A stretch of DNA of 64,000 bases from Cupriavidus sp. D39 (GTDB lineage: Bacteria; Pseudomonadota; Gammaproteobacteria; Burkholderiales; Burkholderiaceae). This document shows positions 56,480 through 64,000 of this stretch, piece by piece. The position numbers and the translations under genes are program-made. Where the stretch lies: positions 2,542,001 to 2,606,000 of the forward strand of contig NZ_JAPNLE010000009.1 of the NCBI RefSeq assembly GCF_026627925.1, given 5' to 3'. Each line of letters opens with the position of its first letter. Position 1 is the stretch's first letter. Below the pieces are notes generated by a model. The model searched no databases, was not told the origin of the DNA, and worked only from the letters and a program-made list of their open reading frames with translations.

Positions 56480-57784
56480 TTACTGCGAAGTGCGGGAGGC
56501 TTCCCGGATGCCCTGCACGAACGCGCTGGGTCCCGCCATCATCAAAGACCGAAGCTTATTTCTTCGTGTGTCCTCCACGCGGTTCCCTTCGGAATTCACG
56601 TAGGTGACCTTAAGCGCATCCCTGAAACCCTGCGCATCGCCCTCAGCGAGCTTCCAGAGGGCTGTCTTGAACTGAGCGGGATTCCCTGTCTGATAGGCAA
56701 CATCCGCCAAGGCAGCACGCTGGCCCTCGCTCATGTTCGCCCACATGCCAGGCTTAATGGCATCCACGGACTGCTGTGCGAGGGACTCATAGCGCGGTTT
56801 GGTGACCCGCAGGAGGCGAGCGGCTTGCTCAGGGGTAATCTGCACAGTGCCAGCCTTGATGCCATCCAGCTTCTCCACGGGAATCCCAGCACGCCTGAAG
56901 TCCTCCGCAACGGTGGCCGCGTTGGCATTCAGGTTGTACCCGTAGCCGATGTTGTTCCCGGCTTTCGGGTTCGGGTCAGCCGTGGCTTTGAGTACCAGCC
57001 CTTCGCCCATCGCAGTGAGGGCTGCGAAGTGTTCGCCCTCAGCCACAAAGGAGGCAGCTTGATTCACCTGAATCTTCGAGCCCTGTCCGGTAAGGCGGGA
57101 CCCGGCGAGGCCGGTAAAATCGGGCCTGTCCATAGGGAAGAGAACCCGCCGCGCGTTCGCAACAGAGAATGCCTTCTCCCGGACCTGCTCCATCTGCGCC
57201 GTGGTGGTCTCATTGATTTGCCTGAGGCTCCTGGCCTTGGCGATTACATCAGAGCTTTCGGCTAGGTCCTGCGCGGTTGCAGTACCTGCACTCAGCTTCT
57301 GCTTGAGGGCGCTGAGAGATGATCGCTCGGTGTCGCTTAGTACCTTCTGGGCTGCATGCTGGGAAATGATTTGGTCAAAGGTCACATCCTCCAGCTTGTG
57401 GATAGGATTGCCATTCACGAAGGCTCGGAGCTGGTACTGTCCATCCTTGCCATGGACGAGGCCCACGGACTGAATGGGGTCACGCTGACCGGTGATGAAT
57501 CCGCCAACGGCGTCCATAGCGCCATGAATCAAGCCGTCATTGGGAACCATGCCGTATTTCACCTGCGCCTTCTTCACGTAGGCCGTAACGGCTTCGGCAA
57601 CATCCGCGCTGGCCCGGCCCTCAGGCACCTCCACATTGATGCGGTTGGCCTGGTCATAGACGAAGGCAGAGCGGACACGATTGACGATATACCTATCGGC
57701 CTGCTCGGGGGTGGCATTTGGATTCCGCAGGTAGTACCGTTGAAGATCAAGCTGTGCCCAATTGGTTACAGCATTCTCGTTCAC
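56480..57784 (-). CDS. T7 gp16-like internal virion protein with lysozyme-type domain
   Basis: 434 residues from GTG 57784, overlapping the stop of the gp15-like gene (GTGA). The N-terminal half has DLQRYYLRNPNATPEQADRY and VGLVHGKDGQYQLRAFVNGN as in podovirus core proteins. The C-terminal half resembles T4-type lysozyme: Glu in AMGEGLVL, Asp in ATADPNP, then NIGYGYNLNANA. TPEQAARLLRVT and EGQRAALADVAYQTG are also typical. T7 gp16 is over 1300 residues, so only a short form or fragment is present. It would degrade peptidoglycan during DNA ejection. Confidence 0.65.
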   Translation of the reverse strand: MNENAVTNWAQLDLQRYYLRNPNATPEQADRYIVNRVRSAFVYDQANRINVEVPEGRASADVAEAVTAYVKKAQVKYGMVPNDGLIHGAMDAVGGFITGQRDPIQSVGLVHGKDGQYQLRAFVNGNPIHKLEDVTFDQIISQHAAQKVLSDTERSSLSALKQKLSAGTATAQDLAESSDVIAKARSLRQINETTTAQMEQVREKAFSVANARRVLFPMDRPDFTGLAGSRLTGQGSKIQVNQAASFVAEGEHFAALTAMGEGLVLKATADPNPKAGNNIGYGYNLNANAATVAEDFRRAGIPVEKLDGIKAGTVQITPEQAARLLRVTKPRYESLAQQSVDAIKPGMWANMSEGQRAALADVAYQTGNPAQFKTALWKLAEGDAQGFRDALKVTYVNSEGNRVEDTRRNKLRSLMMAGPSAFVQGIREASRTSQ

Positions 57785-59505
57785 TGCCGCCCCCTTCCAA
57801 AGCGCTCGGCTACCCAGCCTGTAATAGGCCAGTGCTGCCAACCTTCGGTGGTCAGGTTTGCGACTGTCTTGGCTGTCTGTGCTTTCCATTCAGGGTTGCT
57901 GGTGAGTTCCTTGGCGGCCTTGACCGCTTCGGCGGAGACAGACCGATATGCATTACCCACTGCGGTCTGCGCGTCGATGCCGCCTTGCCTGTCCTTCACA
58001 TAGGAGCCGTACACCGAATCGGCCTTTTCATCGAAATACAAGGCGCGAACTTGGTCCGGCATGCCAGCATAGAGCGCGGCTGCAAGCATGAACTGGCTGG
58101 ATGGCTTGCCGTCCTTGGGCGGTACAGCATTAACCGTACCGTCAATCATGCCCTTCAGACGTGAGTTAGCAATGTCGCTCCGGCCAGACCGCCCGGTAAT
58201 GTCCACAATCGAGTGGATTGCCTGGCGCACTTCAGGGGCTTGTGAAAAGTCCCCGCTCTGCTGCGCAGACGCGGCCCGAATTAGTAGATCAGTATCAGGG
58301 CCTGTGGCGGTATCGATGGCTGCCTGAGCGTGTTCTTTGGTAAGCCCCCATGCTGTACCGTTACCGACAGCTAAGACGGACTGCGTGGTTACCTTCGCCT
58401 TCTCTGCCAGCTCTTGGTCACGCCGCCACGCGGACAGCGCAGCGTTCGCATCATGGAACTGATTGAGGGGGCCGATGCGGCTCACGTAGGATTCGATAGA
58501 TGGAGCATTGCCAGACTTGGCCGCTTCTTCATCCGCTACGGACTGCTTGAAGAAGTCAACCTGCTGACCCTGCTGAATCCGCTTGTTCTGCTGACTGACC
58601 GCCTGTTCCCGCGCCGATGCAATGTGCGCCTTCAGCTTCGGATTCATATCAGCCATCGTCAGGCCCGTTGCGGGGTCCTTGTGATTCGTGAAGATGTCGA
58701 ACAGCTCAGGCTGACCGCCCGCCTTGGACGAATTCATCTGAGCTTGCTGGAAGACCATCTCCGCAACCTCCGCGCGGGTCTGTAGGCCCATCTGCTTGCG
58801 CACGGGCTCTACGTCATTGACCAGCGCTTGATACTGTTGCTCAGGTGTCTTCGAGGGAGCCATTGCGGAGCCCACGAGGGACGATAGAGTCTGCGTGGCG
58901 TTCTCCTTCAGGCGCTGAAGTTGCACCTGGCGGAAGTCACTCCGGACGCTAGCGGCGGTCGCAGCGATGGACTTAGCAACAGCCTCACGGATGGCCGGGT
59001 CAGTGATGCCCTGCGTTTGCTCGCGGGTGTGCTGGGCGAGGAAGGCTTCGGGGTTGAAGTCCTCCGCGTTCTTGCCCTGCTCGTACTGGCCCAGGATGTC
59101 ATTGCTGATCTGGTTACCAATCTTCGCACCGACAGCCTGGCGGTAGCCCGCTGAGAACGTAGGGGCAAACGCTGGGTCTACCTTCTGGTCCTCAGGGAGC
59201 GGTGGAACCTGAATAGGGCCGTGCTCAATGGGGCCAAGGGTGTCCGCTAGCTGCCCCTGCGCGGTGCCCGCCTTGAAAGCTGCATCAGCTTCCTTGGCTC
59301 CCTGCACCTGTACGTACTGCTCAAGGGCAGGGTTGAAGCTCTTCAGGCCGGTGATGAGACCGTTCAAGGTCTGGTCCTGAATGGGCGCCGCAAAGGTGTC
59401 TACCGGGCGCGCTTGGGGTGTCGAAAAGACTTGGCGCTGGGCGGCGCTAGCGGGGCCTTGGTGGCGTTCAGTGATGGACCGAGGAAGTTGCTGGGGGTCA
59501 GGCAT
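57781..59505 (-). CDS. T7 gp15-like internal virion protein
   Basis: 574 residues, alpha-helical and glutamine-rich: MPDPQQLPRSITERHQGPAS, TLNGLITGLKSFNPALEQYV, TFSAGYRQAVGAKIGNQISND, QQNKRIQQGQQVDFFKQSVAD, QFMLAAALYAGMPDQVRALYFDEKAD. Layout and length (T7 gp15 is 747) fit the ejectosome protein C of podoviruses, which forms the trans-envelope channel. The identification depends strongly on position between the gp14- and gp16-like genes. Confidence 0.65.
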   Translation of the reverse strand: MPDPQQLPRSITERHQGPASAAQRQVFSTPQARPVDTFAAPIQDQTLNGLITGLKSFNPALEQYVQVQGAKEADAAFKAGTAQGQLADTLGPIEHGPIQVPPLPEDQKVDPAFAPTFSAGYRQAVGAKIGNQISNDILGQYEQGKNAEDFNPEAFLAQHTREQTQGITDPAIREAVAKSIAATAASVRSDFRQVQLQRLKENATQTLSSLVGSAMAPSKTPEQQYQALVNDVEPVRKQMGLQTRAEVAEMVFQQAQMNSSKAGGQPELFDIFTNHKDPATGLTMADMNPKLKAHIASAREQAVSQQNKRIQQGQQVDFFKQSVADEEAAKSGNAPSIESYVSRIGPLNQFHDANAALSAWRRDQELAEKAKVTTQSVLAVGNGTAWGLTKEHAQAAIDTATGPDTDLLIRAASAQQSGDFSQAPEVRQAIHSIVDITGRSGRSDIANSRLKGMIDGTVNAVPPKDGKPSSQFMLAAALYAGMPDQVRALYFDEKADSVYGSYVKDRQGGIDAQTAVGNAYRSVSAEAVKAAKELTSNPEWKAQTAKTVANLTTEGWQHWPITGWVAERFGRGRQ

Positions 59506-59623
59506 AGGATAGCGAATAGTGGAAAAAGAAAGAGCCCGCTAAGGGCTCAGAATCACGAAGAAACAGATAGGCTCATGCAGAAGCATAAACATGGGAGAGG
59601 CAGCACAAGCACCGCCTCGCACC

Positions 59624-60127
59624 TCAGGTAGAACCCTTCACTGCTGCGCTCTTGGCCTGGTCGACCTTGGCTTGTTGACTTACGTATGTCCCCGCGATTT
59701 GCAACCCAGCCCCGATGAGGCTCGGCTGCTGAACTTGGGACTGGCGGCTTACGGCTGTCGCATAGCCGCTACGGGCTGCTTGAGCGAGTTGCTTTTGGGC
59801 GGCTTGGGAGTTGCCCTGAATGGCTGCAATGTCTTGCCCAGCGCTGAAGTTGGCCTCATTGGTTACGCGGTCGTTACTGCCACCCGTGGTTCCAGACTCG
59901 TTCGCTAACGCTTGAAGATGACCGGTCTCAATCATGGCTTGGCGCGCGCGCTCAGACATCTGATCCTTCGCCTGTGTGTCCTGCTCGACCTGCTGATTGC
60001 GGGTCTGGACCACGTTGTCATCGTAGGCCGCTTGAATTGCGTTGGTCTGCTTTCGTGCTGACTCACCTTGAATGGCCAAGCCCGCAATCGCAGTAGCAGC
60101 GGCAACAATGGTTACCGGCTCACACAT
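59624..60127 (-). CDS. T7 gp14-like internal virion protein
   Basis: 167 residues from ATG 60127. MCEPVTIVAAATAIAGLAIQG starts with a hydrophobic helix, then long polar helices (NQQVEQDTQAKDQMSERAR, GGSNDRVTNEANFSAGQDIA, NSQAAQKQLAQAARSGYA) and the end PSLIGAGLQIAGTYVSQQAK. This is a familiar pattern of the T7 gp14 ejection protein in phages and prophages of proteobacteria. It overlaps the end of the gp13-like gene by eight bases. Confidence 0.72.
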   Translation of the reverse strand: MCEPVTIVAAATAIAGLAIQGESARKQTNAIQAAYDDNVVQTRNQQVEQDTQAKDQMSERARQAMIETGHLQALANESGTTGGSNDRVTNEANFSAGQDIAAIQGNSQAAQKQLAQAARSGYATAVSRQSQVQQPSLIGAGLQIAGTYVSQQAKVDQAKSAAVKGST

Positions 60128-60650
60128 TCGAGGGGCTCCGATGGAACAGCCAGAAGGCCTCGCCAGGCTTGCCGAACCCAGAGCACACGTCGCCAATGGT
60201 GAAACCCAAGTGCTTGAGCCATTCAACGGTGGCCGTGTTGTGCTCGCTAACGGCATTGCAGAGCATGCTGTAGCGGCCCTCAATACTGCTCAGCCAAGCT
60301 CGGGGATGTTCCAACATGAGGCGCGGGTGTCGCTCCACCTCAGGGGCACACAGCATCCAGACCGTCCCCAGCGTGCCATTGCGGCCCACACCGATGATCC
60401 CGATTACCTCTCCGTCCTTGAGGCAGGACCAAGATTCATCGGAGAGCCTGACGCCATCTAGGAGGCGGTCAACGATTGGCCGGTCACTGACCCGGGCGAG
60501 TTCATCAAGGTCACTAGCGCGAAGCCGAGGGGCCAGTGCTGCGGCGTCTTCTGGAGTTGCTGGGCGGTACTTGAGACCGTCCGGAGTGGGCTCAGGGGGC
60601 CACGATGGCGAGGGCTTGCCTCGCTTTGCGCGATGGTTGGTAGCTGACAT
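60120..60650 (-). CDS. T7 gp13-like internal virion protein (DUF2833-like, GNAT fold)
   Basis: 176 residues. LKYRPATPEDAAALAPRLRAS begins a GNAT-like fold, then SWSCLKDGEVIGIIGVGRNG, GTVWMLCAPEVERHPRLML, YSMLCNAVSEHNTATVEWLKHLGF. This is the layout of the internal virion protein gp13 family of T7-like phages, in which the acetyltransferase fold is degenerate. It is the first of the four ejection-type genes in transcription order, as in T7. Confidence 0.7.
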   Translation of the reverse strand: MSATNHRAKRGKPSPSWPPEPTPDGLKYRPATPEDAAALAPRLRASDLDELARVSDRPIVDRLLDGVRLSDESWSCLKDGEVIGIIGVGRNGTLGTVWMLCAPEVERHPRLMLEHPRAWLSSIEGRYSMLCNAVSEHNTATVEWLKHLGFTIGDVCSGFGKPGEAFWLFHRSPSNV

Positions 60651-60984
60651 GGGTTTAACTGGAGGATGAAAGGGAAGCCGCAGGGATGGCAGATGCCACC
60701 TCCACGGACCTGACCGGCAGGGAGTGTCTATCCCCCAGTGGCGCTGAATTGGTCAGATGGGAAGCGCCAGGAAATGCGTACGGGCGGTAATTCAGCGCAC
60801 GAATTCATGTGCTGCCCAAATTTGCCCTATTGCGAGAGGGAGGTTTTAGAGGCCATTTCCCCGCTAGCCCTTATTGGGCAAGGCTTTATGGGTGCCAGAA
60901 ACACAAAAGCGCCAACCGATGACCGGAAGGCGCTTTGTAGGGAGACTGCTGGGGCCGCTTGGGGGCCTAGAGCGAGGGTGGGTT
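60651..60984 (-). other. Intergenic stretch between the gp13-like and 73-residue ORF genes
   Basis: No coding sequence supported. It contains an AT-rich patch near 60780-60850 and the terminator hairpin at 60906-60936, so the gp13-16 block probably has its own promoter here. Confidence 0.5.
60906..60936 (-). terminator. Terminator hairpin
   Basis: AAAGCGCC (60906-60913) and GGCGCTTT (60929-60936) form an eight-base stem. On the minus strand the second arm runs into TTTTGTGTTT. It lies downstream of the 73-residue ORF, before the gp13-like gene. Confidence 0.7.
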
Positions 60985-61206
60985 TTAGCCTTCGACGGAG
61001 GCAGTGACCAGCCAGCGGCGCAGGATGAGCATTTCCCAGCTACCCTTTTCTTCCCCTGCACACGCTTCGAACAGGCGCGGGGTACGGTCGCGGGTTACAT
61101 AGTCAGGGCAGATGTGCAAGGCACGCTTGCCGATGCGGAGGAAGAAGCTGCGGGAGCCGTCGATGGACAGCGAGAAGGGAACGCGGGAGATGCTGAGGAT
61201 GGACAT
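60985..61206 (-). CDS. Small hypothetical phage-type protein, 73 aa
   Basis: From ATG 61206: MSILSISRVPFSLSIDGSRS, FFLRIGKRALHICPDYV, RTPRLFEACAGEEKGSWEML. No family identified. A start at 61290 is open but less likely. It is on the strand of the ejection-type genes and 73 bases downstream of the HTH gene. Confidence 0.5.
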   Translation of the reverse strand: MSILSISRVPFSLSIDGSRSFFLRIGKRALHICPDYVTRDRTPRLFEACAGEEKGSWEMLILRRWLVTASVEG

Positions 61207-61279
61207 GCGGGACCTTTGCAGGTATTGGGGCTTGCGGGATGCTCGCCACACAGGGAAGCCATGATAATAACCCAATGGG

Positions 61280-61507
61280 TTACAGGTCAACTAGTTTCTT
61301 CTCGGGGTGCCTGCCCAGCTTCAGAAGCAGCAATTCCCACACAGCAAGGGGAATCCCGCGATGGTTCTCTGAATCCTTCGGGAGGACCCACTTGTGAACA
61401 GTTAGCTTGGATACGTGGACAAGCGCTGCGAAGTCCTCGCGGCTCAAGCCGGAATCGTTCAGCAATGCGCGTACTTCTTCAGGGGTGGGCTGCTTGAGTT
61501 CAGTCAT
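61280..61507 (-). CDS. Small HTH DNA-binding protein (XRE-like)
   Basis: 75 residues. TPEEVRALLNDSGLSREDFAALVHVSKLTVHKWV is a compact helix-turn-helix of the XRE type, followed by a short helix (IPLAVWELLLLKLGRHPEKK). Such one-domain repressor-like proteins are common in phages and integrative elements. It is divergent from the following plus-strand gene with 196 bases between, a position typical of a lysogeny or regulatory switch, but no operator repeats were confirmed. Confidence 0.75.
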   Translation of the reverse strand: MTELKQPTPEEVRALLNDSGLSREDFAALVHVSKLTVHKWVLPKDSENHRGIPLAVWELLLLKLGRHPEKKLVDL

Positions 61508-61703
61508 GGGGGCCTAGCGTGGTCAGTAATGAGTGACTGAAGTTTACGCGCTCCCGGTTGAAGCCGTAAATGTAGGTGAGCTATACAAGGCTAATGGGGG
61601 GTACAAAAAAACTTTGCGTCTCCTATAGTCTGGACTTCGGCATGGCTGAATCGACCGAAGTTAGGTAGCCAAAAACGAACAGCAGCATTCCTTAGGGGTT
61701 GCA

Positions 61704-62393
61704 ATGGCTCTTGAATACCGGAACTTGGATGACGTGACGCGCCAGCTGATGGCTGCTGAGGTAGCCGAGGACTTGAGAGGAAATAAGCTCTATTTCAGTC
61801 CTAGGCTGAGTCCAGTTGGCCGCGCTGGCTGGGCTGAGCTATTCGCGGAGGCGATTAACGCGAACCACGATGACTGGCTAGCGCAGGAGATTTACAGGCG
61901 CCGCTTTCTGAACGAAACGGAGGAGCGGCACTACCCCGCCACCGGAACGGTGTCCGTAGCAAAGGTCCCTTCCAATGCCCATGAGGTACTGGCTGAAGGG
62001 GAGTTCAATCGGTTCTATATGCGGGGCATCTGCCTACGTGCGATAGACATCAATACCCGCCCAGTAGCGTTCCGAGCGCGCTATTCGGAGAAGCCTCGAT
62101 CAGAATCCGAGAGGCTCATCGGACAGGCGTTTGAGCCAAATGCTCTACTTGCTGCGCTTCGAGCTGAGCCCTATGTTGACAAAGCGCTCGGCATGCCCCT
62201 GGCCCGAATTCCGGATTGTCGATTTACTTACCGGCCTAAGTGCCCATTTGAAGCCATGGGAGGGAGGCGGAGAGATTCCCTCCCCAAAACGCTGGGTCAC
62301 GCTGCGCTGGATACGGCCGTCTCCCGAATCCGCATGATGGTCGGCCTGCCGGTGTCGAACTCTCGCGCCAACGCCGATACAGCTTCCCCTTGA
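61704..62393 (+). CDS. Hypothetical protein, 229 aa
   Basis: MALEYRNLDDVTRQLMAAEVAEDLRG, RLSPVGRAGWAELFAEAINANHDDWLAQEIYRR and FLNETEERHYPATG followed by FNRFYMRGICLRAID are in a conserved-looking style. I have a memory of similar proteins on integrative elements, but no domain name. After about residue 175 (CPFEAMGGRRRDSLPK) the composition changes, so the end may be frame-shifted. Promoter in the stretch shared with the HTH gene. Confidence 0.6.
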   Translation: MALEYRNLDDVTRQLMAAEVAEDLRGNKLYFSPRLSPVGRAGWAELFAEAINANHDDWLAQEIYRRRFLNETEERHYPATGTVSVAKVPSNAHEVLAEGEFNRFYMRGICLRAIDINTRPVAFRARYSEKPRSESERLIGQAFEPNALLAALRAEPYVDKALGMPLARIPDCRFTYRPKCPFEAMGGRRRDSLPKTLGHAALDTAVSRIRMMVGLPVSNSRANADTASP

Positions 62394-62482
62394 GCTAGCA
62401 TGCGGCTAACTTCCCCCGCTGCTCATTGGTCTGCGCTAATGGCTTAATATGGTCTCCCTACAGATTTCTCCGGAGCCCATAA

Positions 62483-63244
62483 GTGGAAGCAGACAGCCCA
62501 GTCTCGGTTCGCCAGAATCCCCCAACTGCCCAGCGTATTTTTTCAGCTTTGCTAAGCGCACGCGCGGCTATGGGCGTGCTGCTGACTGTCAGCGGCTATT
62601 TTGTTGGGACCATGTACTATTCGCGGTACCTGGCGCGCTTCCACTTGGACAACCAACTATTTCCCCTGGACGCATCCGGCAATTTCGTCATGGGAGCTGT
62701 TGCCGTTTTCAGGCTGAGTACGCACATCCTGCATTCACTCAATACGCACCCGTTTCTGTCGCTGCTTGGGGCGCTTGGTTCAGTTCTGTACATAATGTGC
62801 TTGGCCGCCATATTCAGCACCAAGCCGCGCACAAGCCTGGCGCCAGAAAAGAGCAGCAAGATGCGTCAACAGATGCGCGACCTTTGGGCAACAAAGCATT
62901 GGCTTCGAGCTGGTGCAAAGGGGGCACTGATTGCAGGCTTCACTGTCTACGCCACTTTCGTCTTCTTGCTGGCAGTTATTTTCGTTATCGCAGTCCCTGC
63001 CATCATTGGTCAAACCGCTGCCGACCTCGCGTATGACGAAGCGGTAAAGGCGTATGCCGGAGGCTGCGAGAAGCCCGGGAAGGCCGTTTGCCTCCGTTTG
63101 GACCAGGACAATAAGCCAGCGGTTGAGGGTTTTCTCATTGCCGCGTCGCCCGATCAAATTGCCCTCTATAGCTCCGGAACTGTCAGCGTCGTCCCCATGA
63201 AGGGGAACAGGCTCGTATCGTTAGGATTGGCTCCCAAGCGCTAG
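62483..63244 (+). CDS. Hypothetical membrane protein, 253 aa
   Basis: GTG start at 62483. Three hydrophobic stretches: AAMGVLLTVSGYFVGTMYYS, FLSLLGALGSVLYIMCLAAIF and FTVYATFVFLLAVIFVIAVPAIIG. Then a soluble C-terminal domain with two cysteines (GGCEKPGKAVCLRLD) and ends DQIALYSSGTVSVVPMKGNR. No family recognised. It overlaps the convergent serine recombinase gene by 24 bases, which is unusual for independent genes. Confidence 0.62.
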   Translation: MEADSPVSVRQNPPTAQRIFSALLSARAAMGVLLTVSGYFVGTMYYSRYLARFHLDNQLFPLDASGNFVMGAVAVFRLSTHILHSLNTHPFLSLLGALGSVLYIMCLAAIFSTKPRTSLAPEKSSKMRQQMRDLWATKHWLRAGAKGALIAGFTVYATFVFLLAVIFVIAVPAIIGQTAADLAYDEAVKAYAGGCEKPGKAVCLRLDQDNKPAVEGFLIAASPDQIALYSSGTVSVVPMKGNRLVSLGLAPKR

Positions 63245-63826
63245 CCCCCCAGCATCCGCTCCCTCAGCCTGCCTCAGATATTGATATAGGGTCTCCCTGC
63301 TGATGCCTAGGTCACGCGCAATAGCGGCCTTCTTATCGCCCGCTGCAGCCCGCTGCTTCAGAGTGGCGACTTGCTCAAGGTTCAATGCGGCCTTGCGGCC
63401 CTTGTACACCCCTTTCTCCCTAGCGATGGCGATACCCTCACGCTGGCGCTCACGGATCAAAGACCGCTCGAATTGAGCAAAGCCGCCAAGCATGGTCATC
63501 ATCAGGGTAGCCATAGGGTCATCGCTCTGGCCGCTGAAGGTGAGCCGCTCTTTCACAAACTCCACGCTCACATGCTTAGCGGTCAGCTCACGGACCATGC
63601 GCAGGAGGTCTTCAGTGTTCCGCGCCAGGCGGTCCATCGAATGCACCACCAGCGTATCGCCTTCCCGCACGTAATCTAATGCCGCTTGGAGCTGGGGCCG
63701 CTGGATATCCTTGCCGCTGGCCTTGTCCGTGAAGGTCTTGTCCACTGCCACGCCTTCCAACTGGCGGTCCGTGTTCTGGTCTACCGTGCTCACCCGCACA
63801 TAGGCAACCCGCTTACCTGCGCTCAT
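63221..63826 (-). CDS. Serine recombinase (resolvase/invertase)
   Basis: 201 residues. The catalytic Ser13 is in VAYVRVSTVDQNTDRQLEG, the Arg pair in VVHSMDRLARNTEDLLRMV, then FAQFERSLIRERQREGIA and the C-terminal HTH KKAAIARDLGISRETLYQYL. It fits the resolvase/invertase family in length and order and should resolve or invert DNA at a nearby res site. Repeated TGTCAG-type half-sites lie just upstream of its start. Confidence 0.93.
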   Translation of the reverse strand: MSAGKRVAYVRVSTVDQNTDRQLEGVAVDKTFTDKASGKDIQRPQLQAALDYVREGDTLVVHSMDRLARNTEDLLRMVRELTAKHVSVEFVKERLTFSGQSDDPMATLMMTMLGGFAQFERSLIRERQREGIAIAREKGVYKGRKAALNLEQVATLKQRAAAGDKKAAIARDLGISRETLYQYLRQAEGADAGGLALGSQS

Positions 63827-63848
63827 GTCCCTGCTCCCATCCCAGAAG

Positions 63849-63968
63849 TGTCAGAATGGACTCTAAGACCCATTACTGATTATGTCAAGAAAATCCAAAT
63901 AAGGCCCTAACCTGACAGATGCGGCGGGATGATCCTGACGTCCAGTTGGCGTACACCTCAGCCTGACA
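63849..63968. repeat. Possible res-type site upstream of the serine recombinase
   Basis: TGTCAG at 63849-63854 on the plus strand and CCTGACA-type copies (63911-63917, 63962-63968, and CCTGACG at 63934-63940) on the other orientation, all within 120 bases between the recombinase start and the window end. Serine resolvases bind such spaced half-sites. No alignment was made. Confidence 0.35.
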
Positions 63969-64000
63969 TTCTAAAGGAGGGCACCAAAACGGCGGAGTAT

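Noticed and set aside
63972..63990. GGGCACCA near the right window end as attR of the tRNA-Leu element
   Set aside because: Only a handful of bases match the tRNA 3' end (GGGCACCA), which is expected by chance; the T arm is not repeated.
46660..64000. CRISPR array
   Set aside because: No regularly spaced identical repeats of 25-40 bases were seen in the element or elsewhere in the window.

Overview
The window reads as a chromosome segment of a high-GC betaproteobacterium of the Burkholderiaceae, most like Cupriavidus or Ralstonia. The grounds are the Bug/tripartite-tricarboxylate-type binding protein, the abundance of LysR, GntR and AraC regulators and of small hydrolases, the codon use, and the protein families that I recognise from memory. 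No database search was possible, so the genus is an inference.

Layout. (1) 1-11 kb: a frame-broken hybrid histidine kinase, a hemerythrin-like protein, a GlxA-type regulator, then a minus-strand run LysR > SDR > two aldo/keto reductases > Bcr/CflA-type exporter, an NmrA-like protein, a cytochrome c and tRNA-Leu(CAG). (2) 11.6-23 kb: a TAXI binding protein, then a compact metal-stress locus. Here nrsF and an ECF sigma factor (minus strand) face a bufferin-type RiPP operon (DUF2282 precursor, MNIO enzyme, DUF2063 partner, DoxX protein). A sequence matching the SigF promoter (GTAACC-N16-CGAA) lies just upstream of the precursor gene. A TetR gene with a perfect 12-bp palindrome over its start, a pentapeptide-repeat protein, an I78 inhibitor, proline iminopeptidase and RidA follow. 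(3) 23.3-24.4 kb: about 1.1 kb of non-coding DNA carrying a large inverted repeat. (4) 24.4-46.6 kb: hydrolases, an amidase/binding-protein operon with its GntR regulator, an unusual desaturase-histidine kinase fusion followed by a LytTR regulator, a calcineurin-like phosphoesterase with an extra N-terminal domain, small secreted repeat proteins, an Nramp transporter, an ABC-type binding protein, a kynurenine-formamidase-like hydrolase and an HNH nuclease.

(5) 46.66-64 kb: an integrated element beginning at tRNA-Leu(CAA). It carries two tyrosine recombinases, two inverted copies of one IS4-family (IS50-like) insertion sequence, a degenerate HNH-like gene, a short family-A-polymerase-like protein, a putative KilAC-type protein, and a block resembling the T7 internal virion (ejection) proteins gp13-gp16. 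A small HTH protein, unknown genes and a serine recombinase follow. No capsid, portal, tail-tube or terminase gene is visible, and the right end lies outside the window. One IS separates the catalytic tyrosine from the tRNA-proximal integrase; the other splits the HNH-like gene. Both have 9-bp target duplications.

A recurring oddity is loss of one base in or next to a short homopolymer inside otherwise intact genes (TetR, I78 inhibitor, GNAT, LytTR twice, transposase copy 1, integrase tail, polymerase-like gene). The two IS copies act as an internal control: one has five Gs where the other has four. Several 'pseudogenes' here may therefore be sequencing artefacts.
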